Shown here: positions 1-14,200 of the stretch, one piece after another | Layout: each line of letters starts with the position of its first letter | Position numbering within the stretch: the stretch's first letter is position 1 | Assembly (NCBI RefSeq): GCF_001039355.2 | Contig: NW_019775181.1 | Span: 1-64,000, forward strand | Length of the DNA: 64,000 bases | Direction: 5' to 3' | From: Lingula anatina | Taxonomy: Eukaryota > Brachiopoda > Lingulata > Lingulida > Lingulidae | Position numbers and translations under genes: made by a program | The notes under the pieces: model-generated | Database searches by the model: none | What the model saw: only the letters and a program-made list of their open reading frames with translations | What the model was told of the DNA's origin: nothing

Positions 1-327
1 GACCTTATCTCTGCCAGTTCTTGAGATATAAGGGACTAAAATTATCTAAACTCGAGTTCATGGTGAAAAGTAGGTAAAAGGTCAATTTGAAGGTCACAGT
101 TTTATTGCCAGTGTAGGACTTCCTATTCAACATCAATAGTAATTATGGACCTATCTAAATGTTACAATTTTGGAGTTACAGTAATGTGCCATAAAGAAGA
201 AATAATTGAAAAAAGAAAAAGTCATTTTGAAATTGTTGAAATGGGAGGTGCTCAGAAGATCCAGATGTTCATATTTCATGAAATAATGTCATTTTGACCA
301 GAAGTTGTCTGCCGCGCCAATTCTTAT

Positions 328-497
328 CAGGTCCGTAGCCAGGGGGGTTCGGGGGGTTCAAAAGAACCTCCCTTTTTGCTGGAAAAACGTCCACTCTGGG
401 TAAAATTTGACCTAGGTACATGGGGATTATATGGTAAAAGGTCCACTTTTTCAGAAAAAGACCCCCCCCCCTTTTGAAATTGCTGGCTACGGACCTG
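328..497. mobile_element. MITE with CAGGTCCGTAGCC terminal inverted repeats
   Basis: The termini CAGGTCCGTAGCCAG and CTGGCTACGGACCTG are inverted repeats. The element is flanked by a 5-bp direct repeat CTTAT (323-327 and 498-502), a convincing target-site duplication. It is 170 bp long with no coding capacity. Relatives with CAGGCCTGTAGCC ends are at 6840-6994 and 9926-10083. Confidence 0.8.
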
Positions 498-1180
498 CTT
501 ATGTTATCTTTTCCAGATGTTCAAAATTTTATGCATATTACCGTATTGCACACTTTACTTTCACCACCGTAATGTATTTTTTGATACAGCGTAACTAGTA
601 AACTGTATGGAAAACAACAGTGTTGGGCTTGACATGCTCTATCAAATGCAAAAAACAAGGGGTCTCTAGCATTAATGGTTCCCGAATTAGAGAGTTTTCT
701 GTTTCGGCATCTAATGGCCGCTGCTCCTGTGAAAATGCACCGATTGACCCCAAACTCATGGAGATGAAAGATGACCTGATGTAACACCTGCCAATAATAT
801 TATAGGTTAGGTCTGTGTAGTTTTCTGAATTACAGTGCAAATATTTTTTTTTTCGTAATAAATTCCATTTTTTTTTAATTTGGCCCGTTTCACCTTGAAG
901 TAAAGGTCAAAGGTCAAATCCAAGGGCATATTTGAAATCTCCACATATGACTTTCGGTCTGTAGAAATTTTTCCCATAATTCCTTCGAAATGGTAGATAA
1001 TTAGCATTTAATTTTGCCAATTTTGGACGAGGGTGTATTGCAATGAGTGCCACCAAACCTCAACCCCAGCACCGACGAAGCCCAAATTTTACGTGGCTCG
1101 AGTTGAGATTATACGCGACCTAAATCCAAGAGATGGGTATGCAGGCCCTTGTAGTCTAGGAGGGGAAGCGGTACAGTGAC

Positions 1181-1292
1181 ATGGCGGCAGAGCCAGAGGA
1201 GCCGAGAGAATCTGCAGGTCTGGATAAAAACCATGTGTACCGCCAGCGCCTACGCTGGTGGTACAATAACAATAACAAGATTTTCACTAGGT
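1181..1292 (+). other. Doubtful exon-like stretch, unknown
   Basis: A locally GC-richer segment has ATG in a favourable context (gacATGG) opening the frame MAAEPEEPRESAGLDKNHVY and continuing RQRLRWWYNNNNKIFTR up to a possible donor, AG followed by gtttt, at 1293. Acceptor-like sites precede it. No homologue is recognised and no partner exon is found, so this may be chance or a gene fragment. Confidence 0.18.
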
Positions 1293-2588
1293 TTTTATTA
1301 TTTTGTTTATTTGTACCCAAACTACAAAATTTTTGAAAGCATAAGGTTATCTCTACAGTATATCAGCAATGGTTCAAAAAGACCAAATGAATTTAGCTGT
1401 TAATCCTGGCCTTTTTATGACTGCTTTCCAAAGTCTCTGCATAGTCCATGCCTCCTTAGATGAAGTGGATGTGTGTTAATTAAGTCACTTCTTAAATGCT
1501 TACTACAAATGGCAAAATTCCTTAGGCTAGTATTATGCAAACATTCTAAAGCTCAACATGCAAGACTTATGCTACTTTCTTTTGAATTCTCCCTCTGTTT
1601 CCCTCCGTCTTTTTTTCTATTTTGTTTTAACGGCAAGAAAAAAACATGAATACAGTATATAACAACCATCACGTATTTAACTAAGCCCTACATAAGACCA
1701 TATTTTTACTGGAGTTATCTCTGCCATTTATATATGTAGGTTATTGTATAAGAAGAGGAATAAATCCTGAAACGGATATATTATTTGATTCTCTAAATGT
1801 ATTTTATTTTAAATGGTCTGCATAAACTGTGACTTTATAATGCACTGTGGGTTTCCTTTAATGCTCATTTTTACCAATAAGAAATTTTAGCTAATATCCT
1901 CCTTTTGTCTTTTTTTTAAATTCACTTATAATTTTTTATGTCTGTGATCAACAATTGACAGGCAGTTGTGTGCATAGAATTATGAATACTGATAATTATG
2001 TGCTTGTGCATCCAAAATTTAAATAAATATACATTATCTGTAAGTTTTTACTTGGTGTCGAAGCTACACAAATGAAAAAACTATAATAATCTTATATCCC
2101 TACTCTACATGTTCCTTGTTAATTAACTGTAAGCATCATAACCAAAAAAAAAAAAAAAAATGCTGTTTACAGTTTCATCTGATTTTTCAGAAAAAAATCA
2201 GATTTACAAATGTTTACAACAACATGATTTGTTCTTTATATAAGATTTATTTCAGATCATATAACTGCTAAGAACAAAGGCATTATAACTGTAACAGTTG
2301 CAACATTTTAAGTGTCACAACAGTGCTACTGTAATTATAACAACCTTGTTAGTGTCACAAAAATGGTATTGTCACTGTCATAATAACAGCACTATNAAAA
2401 AAAAAAAAAAAAAATACACACAGAGACCATTTCTATATCACAAAAAAATAAATATGTTATATGTAGATTTATGGAATAACTGGAATGTTTTTGCAAATTC
2501 ATCAAGGGTATTCAGTAGAAGACAAACTGATCCCCAGATGAAATATGATCGACTAACTTAAAAACAGCGCAGACTAATTCCCTGCACT

Positions 2589-2697
2589 GATGGCCTCCCT
2601 GCCTCCACAAGTGCCGTCACTGCAGGTACCTTGCAATTTAACCTCAGAGCTGAGATTTAACCCGTTTAATGGCGCGTGTGGAGGCAGGGAGGCCATC
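2589..2697. mobile_element. Hairpin element with perfect 21-bp inverted repeat
   Basis: The arms at 2589-2609 and 2677-2697 are perfect inverted complements (starting GATGGCCTCCCTGCCTCC). The loop carries 'gagatttaacccgtttaatgg', also found in the related hairpin at 38552-38704. Flanking sequence out to about 2560-2770 resembles the 'gatcaaatatgg' MITE family, so the hairpin seems to be the core of a larger composite element. Confidence 0.7.
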
Positions 2698-2782
2698 AGA
2701 GGATTAAGCAGCATTGCTTTTAAGTGAGAAGGCCATATTAAGTTGATGGATCTGTTCTGAATGTGCTCCATCTCACACAGTG

Positions 2783-2925
2783 TACTATAGGGACCATTCC
2801 CACAGGTATTTGGATCGATCTATCTCCCTGAGAGTCTCACTAAATTGCTATCAACTTATCCGGCTCATATGTCTGGAGTTAGAACAATCCACATGGATCG
2901 ATCTAGGTATGGGAACCAAGTTATA
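2783..2925. mobile_element. GATCGATCTATCTCC-family MITE, short copy
   Basis: It has the family arms 'ggatcgatctatctcc' and 'ggatcgatctaggtatggga', inverted around a short core. It shares 'ctcactaaattgctatcaactt' with the longer copies near 11719, 36130, 57428 and 61730. Confidence 0.65.
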
Positions 2926-3141
2926 GATGGAGCAGTAAGGCAAGTTTAGTTTACACTTAACACAATCTATCTAAGCCCTATGATTGCAATATATGACAGA
3001 CTAACTAAAGTTAATAGCCTTACTAACATAATCACAAGTTATAAGGTTCTCTCACAGTGTACCAGTACAAACTGTATCACTAGAATGATTGAAGGAATCT
3101 ATGTTCAAACCCTGACTCACTTCTACAGAAAAAAGACTTAA

Positions 3142-3480
3142 AGGGATAATAACTTTTCATTTTGGCCAAAAAATGAATTTTTCTGGAGTAAACAGCAATT
3201 TTCCCATACTTACCAATGGTTAATGAATCCATTTTTACATTCAAAGTTGGTCCCTGTTTTTTTTCTAAAAAGTTTGGTTTTTTGTTAAAATCTCTTATGA
3301 GATTATAACAGAGTATAGCCATCAATGGAGGTCACGTGATCTGAAGACAAGCTCAGATATCAGAATAATAGCTATAACTGCTGTTTTTGTCGTAAAACAT
3401 AATATATTATATTTCTATGAGTTATTCACAATGTTTTTTTTTTGTGAAATATAGATCTCATATGAAGAGTTATTATCCCC
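3142..3480. mobile_element. TTAA-flanked MITE, copy 1
   Basis: Terminal inverted repeats AGGGATAATAACT and AGTTATTATCCCC are bounded on both sides by TTAA (3138-3141 and 3481-3484), consistent with TTAA target-site duplication as made by piggyBac-type transposases. The interior has no coding capacity. A diverged second copy is at 21582-21927. Confidence 0.75.
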
Positions 3481-4318
3481 TTAATGACATCACCAATAAC
3501 ATATAGCTTCACCCCCTCTTTCAATTATAAATGATATGGTGACATCAGTGCATCTTTCACCAGTCTGATGATCTTCTGTGTCAACTATAATTAAATAGAG
3601 GATTATACATTTTTCCAGTTCACTGTATACTCACTGTCCTTCTCTGATGTTATTTGGATATGGTACATAATTAAGTCTGCTCAGTTCAGAGCGGCAACCC
3701 ACTTTTAAAGGGTGATATTGTCACAAATATGTCTTTACTGAAACTAGTAACACATATCACAATGATTAAATGATAAAACAAAACAATAAATGCCACTATC
3801 TATCTTAATAATTGGCTTAGTATTACGTAATTTTTTTTTGTGAAAGAGTATCAATTACAAAGTCACTCACTTTTCACAGAAAACTGAGAGTTTCCTTTAT
3901 ATGTTTTGATGTTGTCCAGTGTGAAAGAATAATGTTTGATAAATGGCATATTACATATCATACCACACCATATGACTGTACAGTAGTTACAATTATGCAA
4001 CTCATTTTATATATGCACTATGATCAGGCGCATTTATTTTAGTGACTCCATTCATTACTTTTTATGTACAGATGCAGATTTGTCTGTACATATAGCTGTC
4101 ACCTGCATCTACCATCGCCGTCCCCATCGTCGCCGTGCACTCTCAGTGATAACCCGATAAGAGTAAAATAGTGTTACTATTTGTCTTCAAACTTACGGGA
4201 CTGATGAATATTCATAAAATACAGGTAGAGTTAAAAAACAGCATGATTGGGCCATATTTTTTTTTTCAAACTTCATGCTGTTTATTTTTTGCTTCTTTCA
4301 GCATATTTTTTGCCATCT

Positions 4319-7300
4319 TCAATCTGCCTTCACCCATCTGCCTATGGAAGTCCTCAGTGCTGCAACCCATCTGAAACCGAGGTCAGATTATATGTAAGAC
4401 GAGCATCAAATCATTGAAGTGAAAGTGAAAGTGAAAGTGATGGAGAGACGGAACAGTGAGGAAGTTTTTGTGCTGTGTTGTAGATTTTTACAAAATAAAT
4501 ATACATGTAGTTAACACACAGACCAGAATGAGTGCAATAAACAATTTTGAATTTTGCACCACAAGAAACACTTTTTGAGGGAATGCAAAGAAGTCATACT
4601 TTTCCCATTCAGATAGAAATCACCATTATCCCTACCTATCCTTATCAAACGCCTTTTCAGCACAGAAATAAAATGATCTCATCCGCGTCTCTGGTGGAAT
4701 AAGACCAATGGAGAACTTCTTTCCCACCTTGGGATTCTCATCAACTGTGTATCCATGGAGATGTGACACGCCTGAGGAAGGAAGAAACAGCAATGCAGAT
4801 ACCTCATTGGATAAAAATGAGCATCTTTGATAATGTGATTAAATTGTCTTACTTGTCTCTGTTGTTTAAAAAATGCATAATGTGAACTACGACCGATGTT
4901 AAATGAGCAACAGAGAACAACACTAGATTGGTTTCACAAAATGTAAGAAATGATGCCCATTTTACAAGGACCTTTGCTCCGATTCATCCTCGGACAAAGA
5001 TATTCTTTTAGTTAAAACCAACTTTTGACAGTTCTTCTGTAAAAGTGAACCGTCTCTAGACCCACCCTATGACATTCCTCACCTTTGGCTGTATTAGAGG
5101 CCACATCAGTGTAGTAATACATGCAAGCATCCTTCAAGACAAAGTAACGCTTCTGCCACTTGTGTCGATTTGTGCCAAGTTTATGCAGGTAACCATGGCA
5201 ATCTGGGTTTTTGATTGACAGGGCTGGGAGGTCCACATTCTGACTGCTGACATCTATCCATGTGTCCATCTAGAATAATTATAATTAAATTATTATAAAT
5301 TATACTGGTAATAATCCCTAATCTGCAATATCTTTTACTCTTCATATACACCTTTAAGTTAAAACTGTTATATTTGGACTATGCATGAAAAAATGGTCAA
5401 AACATAATATTGTAACATTCTCTAGTTTAATTAAATACTAAAAATCATGATAATAATTAAATGAATGAAAAAAAAAAAGAAAAAAATTTGATAAGAAAAA
5501 TAAAATAAAATAATAAAGAATGACAGAATGCAGAAAATGCACACAACTCTATTTGCCAGAGTTAACTATCTGGAACATGAAAAGAAAAATTCGTCATATT
5601 GTCTGTAAATTTATATTTAAAGTGACTACAATGTGTAAGTTGTGGCATTCTAGACTGATACAAAGTGTTAGTTGTGATATTCTGTCAGCTGTCACAAAAT
5701 CACTGATACAATATTGTGTAAGCTGTCACAATATCCTTTCGACATAACAAGCATTCTTTACAAAATAATGTAAAATTATCGCCATGTTGGACAGTATAAG
5801 CTTACCTTATTAGAAGTTTGAGCAGCCTGATTCAGAGCATCTGCCCATCTAAAAACAACACCAAACATGGAACATAGCATCAACAAACATGCACCAAAGC
5901 AACTCAACAGTCATGCAAGCTGAGTAGGCTGCTACTTCACAATGACAATTCTTTAAGCAAATCTGAACAGATAATGAAAATAATGGATTTGGGATATTTC
6001 GGATTCAAAGAAGGGGTGAGGTTGGTGGATGATGCATGGATGATGATGGGGGAGGGGCTTAAATTCATTCTTAAAAGTTCAGAGAAGCTTCTGTTATAAA
6101 AAATCATTAACTCAACATAAATATAAATACAACCCAATTAAATCAATGACAACACATCAAAATGACTATGTAACATCAATAATAATAATAATAATAATAA
6201 TTTGCGTCCAGGCATGTCACTGAAAAAATTATTTAATAACTGAAAGTGTCACACCAATCTTATGTAATTAACAATAAAATATTTCATATATATGTGATTT
6301 AATTTATGATACAAATTAGCATACCCTTTGTGTCAAGTTTGTGAGCATATTATTAAAATGATCTCATTTATATTTTTTTCTTTTACATCCAACAATGTAA
6401 TTTTGCATTACTGATAAGTAAATGTTAATTTGTTTTATTAATACAAATTTGATTATTTTATGCAAGTTTTCATGGTCCAGGAACCAAGTGGCATGCCTGC
6501 ACAAATTTCTAACAAAAACACTACCCATCCTTCCACTGGGAATCAACCACTAAAAGTTTAAAATCAACAATGGCACATATTAAAAGACATCAAATGATTA
6601 CGCACGACAATTTAACAGCAAGTAAAAATGGATAAAAACTCAGGCTGTGTTAAGATCTGGAATAACTAAAAACTGCACATAAAAGTGCTGGATACATCAC
6701 AAGATGACTAGACTACATGGACAAACCCTGTATGTGTTAAGATTTAAAACCATCCACATTTAGCAATACTGGGCCTAAAGGTGTTTCATACCCCAGAAAG
6801 AGAAACTCTCCTTTGAGCAATAAACACAAGGCCTAAATGCAGGCCTGTAGCCAGGAGGTCCAGGGGGTTCCAATGGCCCACAATTTTTGTAGGAAAAAGG
6901 TCCACTCTGGGTAAAATTGCATGAAGATTGCATGGTAAATGTCCACTTTTTCAGAAGAAGAACCCCTCATTTAAAATTGCTGGCTACAGGCCTGAGATGT
7001 AACACAGTCACTTTGTGATGTCAGATAGTATTCCAGAGTAAATGAATCCAGAGCCAAGAGTTAGCTGATCAACAAAATGATAATAAATAATAAATGGCAA
7101 AGTTGAACGTTATTCACTCTGGCTTTTTCATATTGCTATGAGCATGTANTTTTGGACCCACCATTTTGAAAAAGTCCGATGAAAACCAGAAAAACCAGAA
7201 AAACATAAATTATATGCAAACATCACAATAAAATTACCAAAAAATGTCCCAAACTGTCACTTAACTGTCTCTTACAAATTTAGGGACCCGCCATTTTGAA

Positions 7301-8290
7301 AAAGTCCGATGAAAAGTTGTCTATTTGAAACAATGTTTTTCATCTAAAGGATTGATACATGTAATACCACAATGATGTAATGTAATGGTGCACGTGCTTA
7401 ACTAACCAGAAAAACATAAATTATATGCAAACATCACGTAAAAATTACCAAAAAATGTCCCAAACTGTCACTCAACTGTCTCTTACCAATTTAGGGACCC
7501 GCCATTTTGAAAAAAAGTCCGATGAAAAGTTGTCTATTTAAAACGATGTTTTTCATCTAAAGGATTGATTCATATAATACCACAATGATGTATTGTAATG
7601 ATGCACGTGCTTAGCTAACCAGAAAAACATAAATTATGTGCATACATCACGCAATTAAGAAGAAAAAAGTCCTAAACATGGAGTTCCCGCTGAATCGGCC
7701 TCAGTTCTTCGAGCTAACGCTGGTTTCTGCACAGGCAAATTTGACTGACAGCCACCGTCTGAACATAAAACAATGCTCAAAACATACTATCAACTCTCAC
7801 TCACCTTTATATCGCTCGGCTTGGCGTTTTTCTAAGTGTAACTTCCAAATATTCGCATTAAACATGAATAAATCAAGAAGTACACGCACTAGTTCATCTT
7901 CTCCGTCTTGAGCCACGCGGAGGATTAGACCAGTTACGAGGATCCAATTTCAAAGGACGCCGCTTTGAAAAGAACGCTGCGATCTGATTGGACGAGAGAG
8001 ATAATTGATGTCCCGTTTCTACTCCTTCTCTTATAACTTCTTGCTTTGACAGTTCTTCTGTAAAAGTGAACTGTCTCTAGACCCACCCTATGACATTCCT
8101 CACCTTTGGCTGTATTAGAGGCCACATCAGTGTAGTAATACATGCAAGCATCCTTCAAGACAAAGTAACGCTTCTGCCACTTATGTCGATTTGTGCCAAG
8201 TTTATGCAGGTAACCATGGCAATCTGGGTTTTTGATTGACAGGGCTGGAAGATCCACATTCTGACTGCTAACATCTATCCATGTGTCCAT
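4319..8290 (-). CDS. PDZ-PH-PH gene exons 10-12 encoding PH domain 2 and the stop
   Basis: Exons 8290-8104 (twin 5269-5083), 4771-4636 and 4370-4319. PH2 starts at CHGYLHKLGTNRHKWQKRY, a basic strand like that of PH1. It continues in exon 11 (VSHLHGYTVDENPKVGKK through SFYFCAEKAFDKD) and ends with the helix RWVAALRTSIGRWVKAD followed by TGA at 4321-4319. A TTTATT (AATAAA on this strand) lies at 4281-4286 and another at 4033-4038; either could be the poly(A) signal. The small last exon is found only by completing the PH fold and matching phase 2. Confidence 0.85.
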
Positions 8291-11200
8291 CTGGAATAGT
8301 CAAGTTAAATAATAATTATAATTATAAATTATACTGGCCAAAACCCTAATCTGCAATATCTTTTACTCTTCATATACACCTCTAAGTTAAAACTGTTATA
8401 TTTGGACTATGCATGAAAATGGTCAAAAAATAATCTTGTAACATTCTCTAGTTTAATTAAATACTTAAAAAATCATGATAATAAATTAATGAATGAAAAA
8501 AAAAAAGAAAAAATTAAATAAGAATATTAAAATAAAATAATAAAAGGATGACAGAATGCAGAAAATGCATACAACTCTATTAGCCAAAGTTAACTGTCCG
8601 GAACATGAGAACAAAAATTTGTCATATTGTCTGTAAATTGATATTTATAAAGTGACTATGTTGTCACAATGTGTAAGTTGTGGCATTCTACAGACTGATA
8701 CAATGTGTTAGTTGTGGCATTCTACAGACTGATACAATGTGTTAGTTGTGATATTCTGTCAGCTGTCACAATATCACAGTTGTAATATTGTGTAAGCTGT
8801 CACAATATCATTTAGACATAACAAGCATCCTTTACAAAATAATGTAAAATTATCGCCATGTTGGACAGTATAAGCTTACCTTATTAGAAGTTTGAGCAGC
8901 CTGATTCAGAGCATCTGCCCATCTAAAAACAACACCAAACATGGAACATAGCATCAACAAACAATTACATGCACCAAAGCAACTCATGCAAGCCGGATGG
9001 GCTGCTACTGCACACTGACCATTCTTTAAAGCAAATCTGAACAGTTAATAAAAATAATGGATTCCGGATATTTCGGAATCAAAGAAGGGGTGAGGTTGGT
9101 GGATGATGATGGGGGAGGGGCTTAAATTCATTCTTAAAAGTTCAGAGAAGCTTCTGTTATAAAAAATCATTAACTCAACATAAATATAAATACAACCCAA
9201 TTAAATCAACCACAACACATCAAAATGACTATGTAATCAGGATAAAGACTGTAACATCAATAATAATAATAATAATAATAATTTGCGTCCAGGCATGTCA
9301 CTGAAAAAATTATTTAATAACTGAAAGTGTCACACCAATCTTATGTAATTAACAATAAAATATTTCATATATATGTGATTTAATTTATGATACAAATTAG
9401 CATACCCTTTGTGTCAAGTTTGTGAGCATATTATTAAAATGATCTCATTTATATTTTTTTTCTTTTACATCCAACAATGTAATTTTGCATTTCTGATAAG
9501 TAAATGTTAATTTGTTTTATTAATACAAATTTGATTATTTTATGCAAGTTTTCATGGTCCAGGAACCAAGTGGCATGCCTGCACAAATTTCTAACAAAAA
9601 CACTACCCATCCTTCCACTGGGAATCAACCACTAAAAGTTTAAAATCAACAATGGCACATATTAAAAGACATCAAATCAACATGATTACGCACAACAATT
9701 TAACAGCAAGTAAAAATGGATAAAAACTCAGGCTGTGTTAAGATCTGGAATAACTTAAACTGCACATATAAATGCTGAATACATCACAAGATGACTAGAC
9801 TACATGGACAAACCCTGTATGTGTTAAGATTTAAAACCATCTACATTTAGCCAAACAGGGCCTGTAGGTGTTTCATGCCCCAGAAAGAGAAGTTCTCTTC
9901 TGAGCAAAAACACAAGGCCTAAATGCAGGCCTGTAGCCAGGGGGATCCAGGGGGTTCCAACAAACCAAGTAGGAAAAAGGTCCACTCTGGGTAAAATTTG
10001 TTCTAGCTTCATGAAGATTGCATGGTAAATGTCCACTTTTTCCAGAGAAAGAACCCCTCATTTAAAATTGCTGGCTACAGGCCAGAGATGTGTCTCAGTC
10101 ATCTTGTCATGTCAGATAGTATTCTAGAGTAAATGAATCCAGAGCCAAGAGTTAGCTAATCAACAAAATGATAATAAATAATAAATGACAAAGTTGAACG
10201 TTATTCACTCTGGCTTTTTCATATTGCTATGAGCATGTATCTGTTGCAACTGCAGTCATGTTCACCATGACATCTGGTGACATCTAGTGGTGAGTGGCTG
10301 TCATAGCACCTCAGACTGCAGTCATAGTAGAAATCATACAGCAACAGTTAATATAACAGAAACCAGAGTTTACAAAGTGTAACCTTGTCATCTATATATA
10401 AGAAGTATACCTAGAATAACTAGGACAAAAATTAACAACACACTTATGTTATTGTAATAGCCCAGACCAGTAACATCCATAACAGACCTGGACATCTCCT
10501 CCTCACTCTGAGCCACAAAGTAGTAAGTTCTGGACCCATATTTAAGAGCTTTGAATGCATGCCGTTTGTGTATATCGGTTGCCTTGGTGATGGTATAGTT
10601 GCTAAGCAATATGGCACCCAATGGATCTTTTTCCTGGATTGTAAAAAGACATGGCTGTGTTTGGATATGTCAGAATGTGTTTGGGACAAAAGAGAACTTG
10701 TTTGACTACTATAAGCTTACTGTGCAAAAATGGCATGTTGGCAATTACACACTGGCTAATTAGTCAATGATTTTGTTTCCATTGGCCAGAAAGGCCAACT
10801 TGTATCGTTTGGCTGATTCATTATTTCAGCATCAACAATGCATGCTCTACCATGAGAAAATTTGCTAATGATGAAACCCTGCATCACGCAATTGAACTTT
10901 ACAGATGGTAGACAGTGTGGTATGTGAAGAAAAAAAGTTTTACATATTTCACAACTGTCACAACAAATTATCGAAGGAACACAATGAGCAACCATCTTAC
11001 CTTCTCAGTCTTATAATAATACAGGCAGTTATCTTGTTTGAGGACAAACCAGCGCTTCTTCCAGGACTTGATGTAGTTAGAGCTCTGTTTAAGCAGGTAG
11101 CCAGTAAGCATGGGGACCTTGGAGTCTCTACTGCCAACGTGATAAGGCAGATTGTTATTGGAAGCAGAGGTGATCTCCAGGTCCACACTGTCTGAATCTA

Positions 11201-14200
11201 GGCCAGAAATAACAAGTTAGACAGAAAGACTGTTGGATGTACATATATATAATGTGAGAAATTCAGCATTTTATTTACACTCTTTTAAAAAATTCATTTT
11301 ATCAGAGAGAGTTATTTAAATAAGTTAATATGCAACATCATTTTAGAGAACAATGAAACTTTCAGTATTTTTATTAACGTTTTTGAATAATAAAAAAAAA
11401 AAAATAATAATAATATCATTATTGTAGAAATAGAAAAAAAAAAGAACAGAAATAATTTGTTTCGAGGCAAAAAAAAAAAAAAACATACATCAGAAATGAA
11501 ACTTGATAAATTTTCTGCTACTTACTGCTTTGTAAAAGCTGTAAACATTCACTGTGTGTGCAAGCCATGATATCCACCCCATTAATACAAGTTATAAGAT
11601 CCCCAACCTCCAATCCTGCAGCCTCTGCAGCTCCACCTGGTATAAAAAAAATTAAAGATCTTTAACCAGAGAAATATTCAAGTGATATATTTGCTTGGCA
11701 CTGATCCAAACAAATGTAAGGGACCATTCCCAGACCCTACCTTACTAACTTTGGATTGATCTATCTCCAAGGGGATTCTGGCTAAATTGCAATCAACTTC
11801 AACAGCTTAGATGTCTGTCATGTCTACTGAAGCAGGTAGGGGGTAATTAATTATCATTTAGCAGTTTCAGTAGGCATGCCAGATATCTAAGCCGCTTAAG
11901 CTGAAAGCAATTTAGTGAGAAACCACTTGGAGATGGATCGATCCTGTTAGATCGATCTAGTTATGAGAACCCAGTCTTACAGATAATTTTCTCTTGAGTT
12001 CTTCAGAAAGTCTTGCAGAAATTTTTTCACATTCAAGTTATAGCTCATGCAATGGTGAGTGAAGCTAGAGTTTAGATATTCCATACAGTGCTAGTTTTGG
12101 CAGATGAACGTGTTAGTTGTGACAATGAGATCATTTGCTTTGACAGAGGGTGTCAGATGTGACAGTGAGGGTGTTATTTGTGACAGTGAATGTGTTGGTT
12201 GTGACAGTAGTGAGTTGTGACAGTGAATGTGTTAGGTGTGAAAGAGTGACAGTGAATGTGTTTGTTGTGACAGTGAGTGTGTTAGTTGTGAAATAGTGTG
12301 ACAGTGAATGTGTTTGTTGTGACAGTGAGTGTATTAGTTGTAAAAGAGTGTGACAGTGAGTGTGTTAGTTGTGACAGTATACCTGATTTCAGAGTGGACA
12401 CTACGGGAGGATGGCTGCCCTGGAAATGAAATCCGAAGTCCACATCTCCTGGTCTCTTCACCACAGTCAGCATCTTGTCAGTCTCTACAATTAGTAAGAA
12501 AATTTAATCTTATTTCATTGCAAACTAACAATTATCAAGTTGTGGTAGAGGTCTTACCCCCCCCACGCCCCACCCATCCCATCGTAGCCATCCCAATGTA
12601 TAGCAATTTTTACATGGAACTACAGCAATTTATAGGTTTACGTTTATGAAACAAGCATGTTTAGGTCTTATACATGTTGCTTGCTTGTTTAGTTATACTG
12701 TAAGAGAGTGCACTTTAATCGAACTTTAAAAAAATGAAAAAAGATAACTGTTACATACATAATGTATAATGGAAATGATTTGTGGAGATAGTATTTACTA
12801 TTTACTGCTTGAACATTTTTGTAATTTATTTTTCAGCATCTTTAACCTAGAAGGCATTTCATCACTCAAATACAGATTGCACAATAATTAATTAAATTCT
12901 TAAGTACGAAATTCATGGCACATTACCGTAGTATCTCTGAGATATTCTGTGATATGCCTGGGTGCTGGATTTTCTCTGTACATATTTCCTGGAGACAGCC
13001 TGATGGCGCCTCCTAAAGTCCCTCTCCGAGGTTGTGGACGTGTCAGATGCCACGGACTCGGATCCAACTGAGCCAAATCTGTCATGGAGGCGCTGAAGGG
13101 GACTGACCATTGGACCGATGTCTTCCCCGTCAAAAATTTCATCTTAAGTTTATAAAGAGGAAGAGTTTTTGTAGATAGGTGCTTCAGGTTACAGTCTTGG
13201 TCATAACATTTCATAATAATAATATATTAATGATAATATTCAATCTGCCAACTAATATATACAACATATATATGGCATCATTCAAAATGTATGTATTAAG
13301 CAACTTTACCCAAAATTCTGTAAATCTTAATTACCAGTGAAAAATTAATGTTATAAAAGAAATTATACAAATGAGCCTAACCTTCATTAATTGACTCCAG
13401 ATGAGAAGAGTTCAGCAGAAAATTTTGGACACGATTTTCGACTGGCACCTCTTCTGCAAGCAGCATAAAGTATTTTTGATAAATGCTTCATCTTTCTGTA
13501 TTGTTTATTTTTCATTATCTATAATGACCTGTAGTTCATATTAATACAGAAACTTAAATCATTGACTGGCACCAAAAATAAATTAAACAACTGACCTATA
13601 CTTATATAATTATCTATCATAACATTAATACTATTTTTCACCAATAGATGGCAGTCTAAACAGCCTTTTTTTCATTGTAGAACCAATAATGGCTACAGCA
13701 TAACAACTCTATTGTATTAGTGCAGGTGCACCTGTTAGAATACTAGTACTTCTTATAACAGACTATAAGTATACATAAAAGGTATGCCTGGAAGATTTAA
13801 AAAAAAAAAAAAAACAAAAAAAACAAAACAAAACAAAAAAAAATCCCGCATGCCATTCCTTCAGGCAATGTGTACTGACAGTCTGATCTGATCTGATCAA
13901 AACCAGACCTACAATTCCTGTGGCAAAATCTGCAGATCAATCGATCAATTGAATACTCACAAATTAAAAGATTCTGCACCTGATGAACAATGTCTTCCTC
14001 GTTTGCGATGGGCTACTGATGACGAGGAAGACTGACAGTCCAGATATTTGTTAATCAATTTAAATCAAATATTTGCACCTAGCTGTTGAACAGAATATGG
14101 CTGACCCATACCTTCAGTATGCCCATCTTCGTTAGGAACTGTGTTTTCTCCACCAGGTGGCAGCAGTGAAATGTCGCCATTCTCCCCAGTATACACCCAG

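Larger units (their letters stand above)
1..4318. other. Non-coding flank left of the PDZ-PH-PH gene
   Basis: Apart from the doubtful exon at 1181, this interval shows only repeats (MITEs at 328-497, 2560-2770, 2783-2925 and 3142-3480), A/T homopolymers and the probable 3' UTR of the PDZ-PH-PH gene at its right end. No transposase, reverse transcriptase or RNA gene was recognised. Confidence 0.6.

Noticed and set aside
12282-12649. Thr/Val-rich frames around 12282-12649
   Set aside because: They run over the GTGACAGTGA minisatellite and overlap the PDZ exon antisense or out of frame.
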